DNA from: Sphingobacterium sp. PCS056
GTDB lineage: Bacteria > Bacteroidota > Bacteroidia > Sphingobacteriales > Sphingobacteriaceae
Direction of reading: 5' to 3'
Assembly (NCBI RefSeq): GCF_023273895.1
Contig: NZ_CP096883.1
Location: 4,464,001-4,528,000 of the forward strand
DNA: 64,000 nt
Of the stretch, positions 7,763 to 16,448 are shown piece after piece. Within the stretch, counting starts at the first letter, position 1. Every line of letters starts with the position of its first letter. The notes under the pieces were generated by a model, which saw only the letters and a list, made by a program, of their open reading frames with translations, made no database searches and was not told the DNA's origin. Position numbers and translations under genes: made by a program.

Positions 7763-9496
7763 CTATAGCTCTTTAAGATGTTTGTAATTAGATTTTATGG
7801 TGTCAATTACTTCCTGCATTTTTCCGCCCAGCATTAATTTAGACATCGATTTGGCCATACCTACCATTTGATCAAAATCAACTTTTGGAGGCATTGCCAA
7901 TGCATTGGGATTGGTAAACACATTAAGAAGAATAGGTCCGAGATGTGACAGGGCAAATTCAACTGCATTTCGAACCTCTTCAGGCTTGCGAACATTTATA
8001 CCTTTAAAGCCCATCGCCTGTGCAATGGCTGCAAAATCTGGATTTACCATATCAGTTTCATTATCAGGTAAACCGGCAACTTCCATCTCCAATTTTACCA
8101 TACCCAAAGCCCTATTATTAAAGACGATGATTTTTATCGGCAATTGATACTGATTGATTGTAGCCAAATCTCCAAGCAGCATCGACAATCCACCATCGCC
8201 ACATAAAGCAATTACTTGTCGCTCTGGATGAGACAAAGCTGCCCCTATTGCCATTGGCATAGCATTGGCCATAGATCCATGATTAAAAGAACCGAGCATC
8301 TGCCTCTTACCAGTCCCTGTGATAAAACGCGCTCCCCATACACAAGTCATTCCGGTATCTACGGTAAATATGGCACTATCCGTCGCTAATTCATTGATAC
8401 AATGAGCCAAATACTCCGGTTGAATGGTATCTTCTCCCCCTTTCTCTTCCATAAAACTGCGCATATTATCCTTTACTTTTTCGTAGATCTTAAGCTGAGC
8501 TTCCAGGAAACTAGCATCTTCTTTTTGTTCCAGTAAAGGTAGAAGGGCTTGTAAAGTATGTTTGATATCACCACATAAGCCCATCTCCAATTTTGCGCGT
8601 CGACCTAACCGTTCGACAGCTGTATCAATCTGAATAATCTTATTATCAGTAGGCATAAACTTATCATAAGGAAAATCTGTTCCTAGCAATAAAATCAAAT
8701 CTGACTCATGCATACTTTGGTATGCCGCAGCTTGCCCAAGCAGACCAGTCATTCCTATTTCATAGGGATTATCATGTTGAATCCCCATTTTACCCCTAAA
8801 AGAATATCCTACGGGAGCCAAAATCTTTTGAGACAATTGGACCACCTCAGCATGCGCACCAGAAGCACCTATACCACAAAAAACAGTTACACATTTACTC
8901 GAATTAATAACTTTTGCTAGTACATCCAGCTCATCATCCGAAGGTCTAATGACGGGGTTTACATGGAACAATTGAGTCGAAACAATAGATTCTTCAGCTT
9001 TCATCTCCGAGACATCGCCAGGTAAACCAATAACAGCAACACCCTTTTGTCCGATAGCATGTTGTATTGCTGTTTGAATGATTCTTGGTGCTTGCTCTGC
9101 AGTAGTGATTAATTGATTATAACAACTGCAGTCATCAAAGAGCTTGATGGTATTTGTTTCCTGAAAATAGCCCATTCCCATTTCAGGCGTGTTTATCGTC
9201 GATGCGATCACAATGAGGGGAACATGAGAACGATGAGCATCGTACATACCATTGATCAGATGCACATGTCCTGGACCGCAACTACCCGCACAACAAGCAA
9301 TTCCATCTAATTCCGCTTCGGCAGCAGCGGCATAAGCCCCAACCTCCTCATGACGGACATGAATCCATTTGATCCGACCATCTTTACGGATTGCTTCATT
9401 AAAAAAATTTAGACTATCTCCTGTAACCGCATATACACGTTTTACGCCTGCTTCAACTAGCATTTCAACTAACTGATCTGCAACAATCTTTGCCAT
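7763..9496 (-). CDS. poxB: Pyruvate oxidase / pyruvate:quinone dehydrogenase, PoxB-like
   Basis: A thiamine-diphosphate enzyme expected to decarboxylate pyruvate oxidatively to acetate and CO2, passing electrons via FAD to the quinone pool. The 577 residues contain the three TPP-enzyme domains: the Pyr domain with catalytic Glu50 (HVRHEEVGAY), a central FAD-type domain, and the PP domain with GDGG...N at about 433. The length and C-terminal tail match PoxB rather than acetolactate synthase. It is transcribed alone. Quinone as acceptor is inferred from the family; peroxide-forming pyruvate oxidase is the alternative. Confidence 0.88.
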   Translation of the reverse strand: MAKIVADQLVEMLVEAGVKRVYAVTGDSLNFFNEAIRKDGRIKWIHVRHEEVGAYAAAAEAELDGIACCAGSCGPGHVHLINGMYDAHRSHVPLIVIASTINTPEMGMGYFQETNTIKLFDDCSCYNQLITTAEQAPRIIQTAIQHAIGQKGVAVIGLPGDVSEMKAEESIVSTQLFHVNPVIRPSDDELDVLAKVINSSKCVTVFCGIGASGAHAEVVQLSQKILAPVGYSFRGKMGIQHDNPYEIGMTGLLGQAAAYQSMHESDLILLLGTDFPYDKFMPTDNKIIQIDTAVERLGRRAKLEMGLCGDIKHTLQALLPLLEQKEDASFLEAQLKIYEKVKDNMRSFMEEKGGEDTIQPEYLAHCINELATDSAIFTVDTGMTCVWGARFITGTGKRQMLGSFNHGSMANAMPMAIGAALSHPERQVIALCGDGGLSMLLGDLATINQYQLPIKIIVFNNRALGMVKLEMEVAGLPDNETDMVNPDFAAIAQAMGFKGINVRKPEEVRNAVEFALSHLGPILLNVFTNPNALAMPPKVDFDQMVGMAKSMSKLMLGGKMQEVIDTIKSNYKHLKEL

Positions 9497-9590
9497 AATA
9501 AATCATTTAAGTCAAAGAGCAATCAATAGCTCTCCAACTTAAATAACAATAAAAATTACAATCAGTTTTAAAATTTTCTGTTAAGAAAGG

Positions 9591-10907
9591 TTATAATAAT
9601 TTACCAGCTAAAAATAATCCCGCAACAGTAAAGTAAATAATCAATCCAGATACATCAACCAAAGTCGCGACAAATGGTGCAGAAGCAGTCGCTGGATCCA
9701 AGCCAAATCTTCGTAAGACAAATGGAATAACAGATCCCGATAAAGTACCCCAAAGAACAACAAATAGCAAAGATAAGGAAACACTTAAAGCAATATATAC
9801 CCAATAGATACCATAGTCATAAATCCCTAATTCTTGCCATAATAAGATTCTCAAAAATCCAATAAGACCAAGTATACCCCCTAAAATCAGTCCAGAGGAA
9901 ATCTCTCTTTTCATCACATACCACCAGTCCTTCAATTTGATCTCTCCCAAGGCCATAGCACGAATAATTAAGGAAGCCGCCTGCGACCCTGAATTACCAC
10001 CACTCGAAATAATCAGTGGCACAAACAAAGCAAGCACGACCGCTTTTTCAATTTCTCCGTCAAAATAAGCCATCGCCGAAGCAGTAAGCATTTCACTTAA
10101 AAATAGAATAATCAACCAACCTGCTCGTTTTTGAATTAACTTTAACAAAGGGGTTTTTGTATAGGCAACGTCAAGTTCATCCATACCACCAAAACGATGG
10201 ATATCCTCCGTGTCTCGATCTTCAATCTGATCCAGCACATCATCAAAGGTGACAATTCCAACCAAAACACCATTTTCTGTCGTTATAGGCAGTGCACTGC
10301 GATCATATTTTTTAAAAATCTCAAAGGCTTCCTCCATGGGAGTCACCGCTTTTATGGAGACGAAATTATAATCGATCAATTCTGAAATCTTAGTATCCGC
10401 ATCAGCTAATAGCAGTTCGCCAATTTTCAAATCATCAATCAATACATTATTTTCATCGACCACATAAATAAAATTTAAGGTTTCAGCTTTCTTACCAAAT
10501 AACTTAATATGTTTAAATACATGTTCAACTGTAAAATAAGGTCGTACTTGTACGTACATGGGCGTCATCAAACGGGCAATACTGTTTTCGGCATAACCAA
10601 TCAACTTTAGCGCCAACTGCTTCTCACGTTCATTCAATAGATTGATTAAATACTTAATCAGATCATCGGGTAATTCAGAAAACAACTGATTCCTAATATC
10701 CGGTTTCAGATTATTAAGCAATTCCGATAATTGCGACTCCGATAGAGATCGCGCCAATCTATATTGAACATCCTTCTCTAAAAAAGAAAAAATTTCGAGT
10801 CTTAATTCAAAATCATATTGATTGAATTGTTGATACAGGGCCTCTTGATCCAATGTACTTAGAGCCTCGGCAAGATCTGCGGGATGTATTTTTATTTTTT
10901 TACCCAT
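9591..10907 (-). CDS. mgtE: Magnesium transporter MgtE
   Basis: 438 residues in MgtE order: the helical N-domain (about 1-120), a tandem CBS pair (about 125-245) that senses Mg2+, and a five-helix membrane domain (about 270-438) with the conserved SSGGNSGSQAA stretch and an acidic site near the end (TLVDVSG). It imports Mg2+. The family is usually gated by CBS-bound Mg2+; I see no M-box riboswitch in the 66 bp upstream. Confidence 0.95.
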   Translation of the reverse strand: MGKKIKIHPADLAEALSTLDQEALYQQFNQYDFELRLEIFSFLEKDVQYRLARSLSESQLSELLNNLKPDIRNQLFSELPDDLIKYLINLLNEREKQLALKLIGYAENSIARLMTPMYVQVRPYFTVEHVFKHIKLFGKKAETLNFIYVVDENNVLIDDLKIGELLLADADTKISELIDYNFVSIKAVTPMEEAFEIFKKYDRSALPITTENGVLVGIVTFDDVLDQIEDRDTEDIHRFGGMDELDVAYTKTPLLKLIQKRAGWLIILFLSEMLTASAMAYFDGEIEKAVVLALFVPLIISSGGNSGSQAASLIIRAMALGEIKLKDWWYVMKREISSGLILGGILGLIGFLRILLWQELGIYDYGIYWVYIALSVSLSLLFVVLWGTLSGSVIPFVLRRFGLDPATASAPFVATLVDVSGLIIYFTVAGLFLAGKLL

Positions 10908-10973
10908 ACATAGTTACTTTTTTGTCTCCGCGAGATGTTGAAAACTAAACGAAAAATATCATGATAGAAATAT

Positions 10974-11684
10974 TCAAAATTGAAGGTGGCCAGGCTGGAG
11001 CTCAATCGGTTCCTTCCCTTGTTGAAACAATCTGGCGGATAAAGTACCCTTAAGTTCAATTTGAGCATTTTCAACATGGAGCCAGCTCCCCTCTCTCAAG
11101 CCTAAAACAGCTTGAGTATTAAATTGATGAAACTCGCGTATTCGGGTTTCTCTTGTTTCACCTTTATGGGTAGAATTGGGATCCGGATCAAGATAATGAG
11201 GATTAAGATTGAAAGGTAAAAATTGCAAGGCATCAAAACTAGGCGGATATACAATGGGCATATCGTTAGTTGTTCCGATTGTCAATCCAGTTAAATTAGA
11301 TCCTGCAGAGGTACCAACATATCGCAATCCTGCGGCGACTGCTGCCTTCAAATCATTGACAAGGTCTAATTCATACAAGGTCTTCAACAAAAGAAAAGTA
11401 TTTCCCCCACCGATAAAAATCGCCTTTGCCTGCCCAATCGCCTCTTTTTGATCCGAATAAGTGTGTAAACCGCTCACACGAATACCTTTATCTGCCAGAG
11501 CTGTCTGCACATTTGCCGTGTATTCATCATAAGAAATACCAGAAGGTCTTGCGTAGGGTACAAAAATCAATTCATCAGTTTGAATAAAATCAACCAAATC
11601 GTCTTTTATATAAGTCAAAAAAGAACTTCCGTGAATGGTGCTCGTACTGATAACAAGCAATCTAATATTACTATTCATATCCAT
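10974..11684 (-). CDS. pepE: Peptidase E (alpha-aspartyl dipeptidase, S51)
   Basis: A cytoplasmic serine dipeptidase acting on N-terminal Asp. The nucleophile elbow GTSAGSNLTG and the upstream IFIGGGNTF segment are diagnostic of S51. A longer frame reaches 11741, but I start at ATG 11684 (alternative ATG 11678). The reason is that a -7 box (TAAATTTG, minus strand, 11715-11708) lies inside that extension and would put the transcript start near 11701, and family members begin close to this point. The protein is then 236 residues, normal for the family. Confidence 0.88.
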   Translation of the reverse strand: MDMNSNIRLLVISTSTIHGSSFLTYIKDDLVDFIQTDELIFVPYARPSGISYDEYTANVQTALADKGIRVSGLHTYSDQKEAIGQAKAIFIGGGNTFLLLKTLYELDLVNDLKAAVAAGLRYVGTSAGSNLTGLTIGTTNDMPIVYPPSFDALQFLPFNLNPHYLDPDPNSTHKGETRETRIREFHQFNTQAVLGLREGSWLHVENAQIELKGTLSARLFQQGKEPIELQPGHLQF

Positions 11685-11707
11685 TATCTTACTACCTAAA
11701 AATCCTT

Positions 11708-11715
11708 CAAATTTA
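11708..11715 (-). promoter_or_regulatory. -7 box of the pepE promoter
   Basis: On the minus strand TAAATTTG fits TAnnTTTG, with ATTG 18 nt upstream (11734-11737). It lies between the upstream operon's terminator and the pepE start, and decides the pepE start codon. Confidence 0.6.
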
Positions 11716-11739
11716 GAATTTATTATGTTATTCCAATAC

Positions 11740-11791
11740 AAAAAAAGCTAGCGTGAAAAAGATTTAATAAAATCTTTATTTTCACGCTAGC
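11740..11791 (-). terminator. Terminator of the SPFH-RHH operon
   Basis: A perfect 13-bp stem, GCTAGCGTGAAAA (11747-11759) with TTTTCACGCTAGC (11779-11791). On the minus strand it runs into seven T residues. It ends the 12942-11862 transcript just before the pepE promoter. Confidence 0.88.
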
Positions 11792-11861
11792 CCAATTGTA
11801 TCTCTGCAACAGAATCAATTTACTACTCTTACTCCGGATTAAAAATTATTCTAAAAAATCT

Positions 11862-12050
11862 TCATTCTATCGACTTATTGACATCGGTCTTCTTTTTTTT
11901 ATCCTCCAAGCGCTTCTCCTGTTTCAAAGCCTTGTGCAATAAATATTCAATTTGCCCATTCACGCTCCTAAATTCGTCGGCAGACCATTTTTCCAATGCT
12001 TTATATACATCACTCTCTATCCGGAGCATGAAATTCTTTTTTTCCGCCAT
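11862..12050 (-). CDS. Arc-type ribbon-helix-helix protein
   Basis: 62 residues. The N-terminal strand NFMLRIESDVYKALEKW and the following RSVNGQIEYLLHKAL helix match Arc/CopG ribbon-helix-helix proteins, which bind palindromic DNA as dimers or tetramers. The tail is highly charged. It starts 19 bp after the SPFH gene and shares its terminator. The pairing of SPFH and RHH genes is one I recall from other Sphingobacteriia. Autoregulation at the TTTGATATCAAA sites of the SPFH promoter is a natural inference but unproven. Confidence 0.82.
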   Translation of the reverse strand: MAEKKNFMLRIESDVYKALEKWSADEFRSVNGQIEYLLHKALKQEKRLEDKKKKTDVNKSIE

Positions 12051-12069
12051 ACTTTTTAACTTACTTATA

Positions 12070-12942
12070 CTATTGATACAAAGTCCCTGTGTTCAATACT
12101 GGAGAGGCTGCCTTTTCACCACACAGTACGACCATAAGATTGCTCACCATAGCTGCTTTTTTGTCATTATCCAATTCTACAATATCCTTTTCGGACAACC
12201 TTTGTAAAGCCATCTCCACCATTCCTACTGCACCTTCAACAATTTTGGCACGTGCAGCAACAATTGCCGTAGCTTGTTGTCGCTGTAACATCGCCCCAGC
12301 AATCTCCGATGCATAAGCCAAATGACTGATACGCGCCTCTTTGATGATAATACCAGCAGGAGCCAATCGGTCTAACAGCTCTTTTTCCAATATATGATTT
12401 ACGGTATCACCACCCTCGCGCAACGTGATTGTAGCTTGATTGTTGGGATCGATTTCTAAATTATCATACGGAAAACTCCCTGCCAGATGCCTCACCGCTG
12501 CCTCACTTTGCGTACGGACATAAGAAGTGTAATTCGTGACATCATAAGTTGCTTTGTAGGTATCCCCTACCTGCCAAACAATAACTGCACCGATCTCAAT
12601 AGGATTTCCCATCTTATCATTGACCTTTAACGTCTGACCTTGCAAGTTATCCGATCGTAAACTAACATTTAAGGTCGAATATAAAGGATTGACAAAAAAT
12701 AATCCATTTTCTTTTACTGTACCCACGTAACGTCCAAAAAAATTCAAAACACGGGAATGGTTTGGATTAATAATCATTAAACCCTTTAATAAGAATAAAG
12801 CAGTTAAAATACATAAAATCCCCACCATTACATACCATACAGAATCATTCGCTTGAAAGAAGCAGACAATACCCAATACAAAAAGAATAATAGCCATTAA
12901 TAGCGCTAAATAGCCAGACAAGGGTTTAATTAATTTTTCCAT
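12070..12942 (-). CDS. SPFH/Band 7 membrane protein
   Basis: 290 residues. Two N-terminal hydrophobic segments (about 10-55) are followed by a Band 7/SPFH domain (about 60-240) and a coiled helical region rich in Ala (QQATAIVAARAKIVEGA). Stomatin/flotillin-like proteins of this type form membrane-bound oligomers; specific function here is unknown. It lacks the HflK/HflC protease-partner context and has no nfeD neighbour; the nfeD at 61.7 kb is remote. The promoter carries three palindromic sites. Confidence 0.88.
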   Translation of the reverse strand: MEKLIKPLSGYLALLMAIILFVLGIVCFFQANDSVWYVMVGILCILTALFLLKGLMIINPNHSRVLNFFGRYVGTVKENGLFFVNPLYSTLNVSLRSDNLQGQTLKVNDKMGNPIEIGAVIVWQVGDTYKATYDVTNYTSYVRTQSEAAVRHLAGSFPYDNLEIDPNNQATITLREGGDTVNHILEKELLDRLAPAGIIIKEARISHLAYASEIAGAMLQRQQATAIVAARAKIVEGAVGMVEMALQRLSEKDIVELDNDKKAAMVSNLMVVLCGEKAASPVLNTGTLYQ

Positions 12943-12951
12943 AATTTAATA

Positions 12952-13021
12952 TTTGATATTATTTTGATATCAAATATATACCATAAAGATGTCATTTCCA
13001 AAAAAAATATTTAATATCAAA
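12952..13021 (-). promoter_or_regulatory. SPFH-RHH operon promoter with three TTTGATATCAAA-like operator sites
   Basis: The promoter reads TTTG (13002-12999), a 20-nt spacer and TATATTTG (12978-12971) on the minus strand. TTTGATATCAAA (12963-12974), a perfect palindrome, lies on the -7 box. TTTAATATCAAA (13010-13021) lies just upstream of the -33 box. A third half-like copy, TTTGATATTA, begins at 12952. ATATTTGATAT and ATATCAAATAT at 12949-12977 also form an 11-bp inverted repeat. Confidence 0.65.
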
Positions 13022-13060
13022 AAGTAATTTTTATCTTCGTTATTATTGCATATATACCCC

Positions 13061-13546
13061 ATGTTTAAACAATCTTTTTTACCCATTGAGCATAAAGAAA
13101 TTCAGATCTTAATATTAGGTTCATTGCCTGGAGATAAATCGATTCATGAGCAACAATATTATGCCCATCCTCAAAATCGGTTTTGGAAATTAATGCAGCA
13201 CATTTTCAACAAGACTGCTTCGCTTTCTTATCCTCAAAAGCTCGACTTGCTATTAGAAAATCAGATTGGACTGTGGGATGTATGTGCCCGAGCCAAAAGA
13301 AAGGGAAGTATGGATCTTGATATTGTAGAAGAGATACCGAATGATCTTCCGCATTTCATTTCACAGCACCCGCGATTAAAGACGATCATTTTCAATGGAC
13401 AAAAAGCCCATCATGTATATGAAAAGCATTTTACAAAGAGCGAACACTATCAATATTATACACTACCTAGTACCAGTCCCGCAAATGCGCGATACTCTTT
13501 GGAAAAATTACTTCAGGAATGGTCACTTTTATTAAAAAAAGATTAA
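13061..13546 (+). CDS. DNA-deoxyinosine glycosylase (UDG superfamily, TIGR04274-like)
   Basis: A 161-residue uracil-DNA-glycosylase-fold enzyme. ILGSLPGDKSIHEQQYYAHP near the N-terminus and PSTSPANAR near the C-terminus are the marks of the hypoxanthine/deoxyinosine-DNA glycosylase group, which starts base-excision repair of deaminated adenine. I start at ATG 13061. A TTG at 13046 is in frame, but the likely -7 box (TATCTTCG, 13032-13039) would place the transcript start about there. The stop lies 59 bp before the purM start. Confidence 0.85.
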   Translation: MFKQSFLPIEHKEIQILILGSLPGDKSIHEQQYYAHPQNRFWKLMQHIFNKTASLSYPQKLDLLLENQIGLWDVCARAKRKGSMDLDIVEEIPNDLPHFISQHPRLKTIIFNGQKAHHVYEKHFTKSEHYQYYTLPSTSPANARYSLEKLLQEWSLLLKKD

Positions 13547-13590
13547 CAAATATTTCCTACAATAAAATCTTAAAATTCATATTGAATCCT

Positions 13591-13598
13591 TATTTTTG
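13591..13598 (+). promoter_or_regulatory. -7 box of purM
   Basis: TATTTTTG fits TAnnTTTG and ends 7 nt before the purM ATG at 13606, implying a very short or absent 5' leader. Confidence 0.5.
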
Positions 13599-13605
13599 CA
13601 GCAAC

Positions 13606-14784
13606 ATGTCAGATTTAAAATATAACCAAAGAGGTGTATCCGCAGGTAAAGAGGATGTACACAATGCTATTAAGAACATCGATAAAGGATTGTATCCAAA
13701 AGCTTTTTGTAAAATCATCCCTGATATTCTAGGAGGTGATGAGCAGTGGTGTAATATTATGCACGCTGATGGCGCAGGCACAAAATCTTCATTGGCCTAT
13801 GTTTACTGGAAAGAAACAGGTGATCTATCGGTATGGCGAGGAATAGCTCAAGATGCAATTATCATGAATTTAGATGATTTACTTTGTGTAGGTGCTACTG
13901 ATAATATCCTACTATCATCAACCATTGGTCGTAATAAAAATGTCATTCCGGGAGAAGTACTTGCTGAAATTATCAATGGTACTGAAGAAATTCTAGGTGA
14001 ATTGCGTGAAATGGGCATCGGAATCTATTCAACCGGTGGAGAAACTGCAGATGTAGGTGATCTGGTACGTACCATTATCGTAGATAGTACCGTGACATGC
14101 CGCATGAAACGTGAGGACATTATTTCAAATCATAAGATAAAAGCAGGTAATGTAATCGTTGGCTTGTCATCATCGGGTACGGCTACTTACGAAAAAGAAT
14201 ATAATGGTGGTATGGGTTCAAACGGATTGACCTCAGCGCGCCATGATGTTTTTAATAAAAGTATTGCAGAAAAATATGCCGAAAGCTTTGATCCCGCTGT
14301 TCCTTATGAACTAGTATTTGCAGGTAGTCAAAATTTAACTGACACCATCACTGTGGAGACAGGAGAAAAAATTACTGCAGGTAAATTGGTACTTTCACCA
14401 ACTCGCACATACGCTCCAGTCATCAAACAGATTTTAGATCAGTATCGTTCACAGATTGATGGTATGGTACATTGTTCAGGTGGTGCACAAACAAAAGTTT
14501 TGCATTTTGTTGATGAAGTTCATGTCATCAAAGACAACTTATTCCCGATTCCTCCCCTGTTTGAACTAATTCAAAAAGAATCAAACACCGATTGGAAAGA
14601 AATGTATAAAGTATTCAATATGGGACATCGTATGGAACTATATGTACCTGAAGAAATCGCATCTGCAATTATTTCAATATCTGAATCTTTTGGTATTCCA
14701 GCTCAAATTATTGGTCGCGTAGAAGCATCTGCTACAAAACAGGTAACAGTAAAATCTCCTTACGGCGAATTTGTTTACGAATAA
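13606..14784 (+). CDS. purM: Phosphoribosylformylglycinamidine cyclo-ligase (AIR synthase)
   Basis: Catalyses ATP-dependent closure of FGAM to AIR, step 5 of purine synthesis. From ATG 13606 the protein is 392 residues and begins MSDLKYNQRGVSAGKEDV, with the HADGAGTKSSLAYVYW substrate/ATP segment and the later STGGETADVGD loop. It belongs to the longer Bacteroidota PurM type. The frame is open back to 13519, but those codons overlap the glycosylase gene and the promoter. No other pur gene is nearby. Confidence 0.92.
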   Translation: MSDLKYNQRGVSAGKEDVHNAIKNIDKGLYPKAFCKIIPDILGGDEQWCNIMHADGAGTKSSLAYVYWKETGDLSVWRGIAQDAIIMNLDDLLCVGATDNILLSSTIGRNKNVIPGEVLAEIINGTEEILGELREMGIGIYSTGGETADVGDLVRTIIVDSTVTCRMKREDIISNHKIKAGNVIVGLSSSGTATYEKEYNGGMGSNGLTSARHDVFNKSIAEKYAESFDPAVPYELVFAGSQNLTDTITVETGEKITAGKLVLSPTRTYAPVIKQILDQYRSQIDGMVHCSGGAQTKVLHFVDEVHVIKDNLFPIPPLFELIQKESNTDWKEMYKVFNMGHRMELYVPEEIASAIISISESFGIPAQIIGRVEASATKQVTVKSPYGEFVYE

Positions 14785-14835
14785 TAAAATAGCATGAGGC
14801 TTGATTAATCACAAGCCTCATCGTACCCTATAGCC

Positions 14836-15270
14836 ATGAAAGATAAACTAATTGTGGGATGGAAAGAATCATTAGATTTACCAGAACTTGGTATTTTTAA
14901 CATTGAGGCTAAAGTGGATACTGGAGCAGGCTCCTCTGTTTTACATTGTGAATCATATGAGGTTAAAATAATTGATAATCATAAGTGGATTATTTGCCAA
15001 ATAATCGTTAATTTTAAAACAGGAGAACTTCGCATATTTAAGTTTCCTGTTTATAGAGAAAAAATCGTCAAAAGTTCATTCGGTCAAAAAGAAAAACGTT
15101 ATTATATTCTTACGAAAGCAAGATTGTACAATCAATCATTCGAAATCAAGTTATCTTTTAGAAACCGCTCGTCCATGCGATATCCCATGTTATTAGGAAA
15201 AAGTTTCCTGTCTAAAAAATTTATCGTGGACGTCTCAAGGTCTAACTTATCTCAAAAAGCCGTTGGGTAA
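14836..15270 (+). CDS. RimB/RloA2-type retropepsin-like protease
   Basis: 144 residues with the aspartic-protease-like motif VDTGAGSS (Asp28), the family marker of the ATP-dependent zinc protease/RimB group. Despite the Pfam name (Zn_protease), these are pepsin-fold proteins; RimB homologues are reported to trim the glutamate tails added by RimK to ribosomal protein S6. It lies 66 bp before rimK on the same strand, giving a writer/eraser pair. Full length; start ATG is unambiguous. Confidence 0.85.
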   Translation: MKDKLIVGWKESLDLPELGIFNIEAKVDTGAGSSVLHCESYEVKIIDNHKWIICQIIVNFKTGELRIFKFPVYREKIVKSSFGQKEKRYYILTKARLYNQSFEIKLSFRNRSSMRYPMLLGKSFLSKKFIVDVSRSNLSQKAVG

Positions 15271-15336
15271 AACTAATGTTCATACATATTTGTTAATTTA
15301 CCAACATTACAATTAAATAATTCTAATCATAGCAAA

Positions 15337-16269
15337 GTGAAAATCGCTGTATTATCAACAGTTAAAAGCTTATACTCGACACGTCGATTAGTAGAAGCCG
15401 CAGAAAAACGTGGACATGAATGCGTTGTCATCGATCATAGCAAATGCTATGTAGGAATTCAACAAGGCAAACCCAGCATCCATTATAAAGGTCAAGATAT
15501 TTCAGATATTGATGCGATCATCCCCCGTATTGGGGCTTCAGTAACTTTCTATGGTTCGGCCATTGTAAGACAATTTGAAGTTATGGGTGTTATATCTGCC
15601 AATCCAAGTCAAGCCATTACCCGCTCAAGAGACAAGCTTCGCTGTATGCAGATCCTCTCCGGAGCAGGAATAGGACTTCCCATTACTGGATTTGCTCGCA
15701 CAACTTCCGATGTGGACGATCTTATCAGTATGGTTGGTGGTGCACCATTGGTGATCAAACTCTTAGAAGGAACACAGGGAATTGGAGTCGTATTAGCAGA
15801 GACTAAAAAAGCTGCATCCTCTGTTATCGAAGCTTTTTACGGCTTGGGAAATAATATATTAATCCAAGAGTATATCAAGGAAGCAAAGGGAACAGATATT
15901 CGTGCTTTTGTAGTCGGAGGAAAAGTAGTCGGTGCAATGAAAAGAACGGCCAAAGAAGGCGAATTCAGATCAAACATCCACCGCGGAGGAACCGCTGAAA
16001 TTATCAGGCTGACGAAGAGCGAGCGGGAGACGGCTATTGCTGCTGCGGCCTCTATGGGTTTAACAGTATGTGGTGTTGATATGATGCCTTCAGACAGAGG
16101 CCCATTAGTGCTGGAAGTAAATTCATCTCCAGGATTAGAGGGCATAGAAAAAGCAACAAAAAAAGATATAGCAGGTGAAATAATCATATATCTTGAAAAG
16201 CAATATGAATTGAAAAAAGCGGCTAAGCCCGAAATTCGTAAAAAGAAAAAGAAAGAAAGTAATTTATAA
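15337..16269 (+). CDS. rimK: RimK family alpha-L-glutamate ligase
   Basis: An ATP-grasp ligase of 310 residues that adds glutamates to the C-terminus of ribosomal protein S6. Start is GTG at 15337, giving MKIAVLSTVKSLYSTRRL. ATP-grasp elements are visible: SRDKLRCMQIL, VIKLLEGTQGIGVV, IQEYIKEAKGTDIRAFVVG and the Mg2+ site LEVNSSPGLEGIE. A Lys-rich C-terminal tail (KKKKKE) follows the enzyme core. It is paired with the RimB-like gene upstream and ended by a terminator at 16275. Confidence 0.93.
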   Translation: MKIAVLSTVKSLYSTRRLVEAAEKRGHECVVIDHSKCYVGIQQGKPSIHYKGQDISDIDAIIPRIGASVTFYGSAIVRQFEVMGVISANPSQAITRSRDKLRCMQILSGAGIGLPITGFARTTSDVDDLISMVGGAPLVIKLLEGTQGIGVVLAETKKAASSVIEAFYGLGNNILIQEYIKEAKGTDIRAFVVGGKVVGAMKRTAKEGEFRSNIHRGGTAEIIRLTKSERETAIAAAASMGLTVCGVDMMPSDRGPLVLEVNSSPGLEGIEKATKKDIAGEIIIYLEKQYELKKAAKPEIRKKKKKESNL

Positions 16270-16274
16270 AATGG

Positions 16275-16303
16275 AGGTTCCTAAAAAAAAGGAACCTTTT
16301 TTT
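16275..16303 (+). terminator. Terminator of the rimB-rimK operon
   Basis: AGGTTCC (16275-16281) pairs with GGAACCT (16291-16297), followed by a T-run to 16303. Confidence 0.88.
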
Positions 16304-16419
16304 ATAAATAAATTTAAAAACGAAAGAAAACACCAGGAAGTAAAAGCAATGATACAATCAAGCTTTATACGATCACGACATTTTGACAATAGCAAAACGA
16401 AAGAATAGGAATATACGGG

Positions 16420-16427
16420 TACATTTG
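16420..16427 (+). promoter_or_regulatory. -7 box of the FAH-family gene
   Basis: TACATTTG fits TAnnTTTG and sits 21 nt before the ATG at 16449. Because it lies inside the longer frame from TTG 16383, it argues for the ATG start. Confidence 0.5.
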
Positions 16428-16448
16428 CCGAATAACTATTTAGATGCT

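Noticed and set aside
10908..10973. M-box magnesium riboswitch before mgtE
   Set aside because: Only 66 bp are available and no conserved M-box segments are visible; control is presumably at the protein's CBS domains.
11685..11741. Longer N-terminus for peptidase E
   Set aside because: The extension covers the -7 box and lies upstream of the expected transcript start; family members start near 11684.
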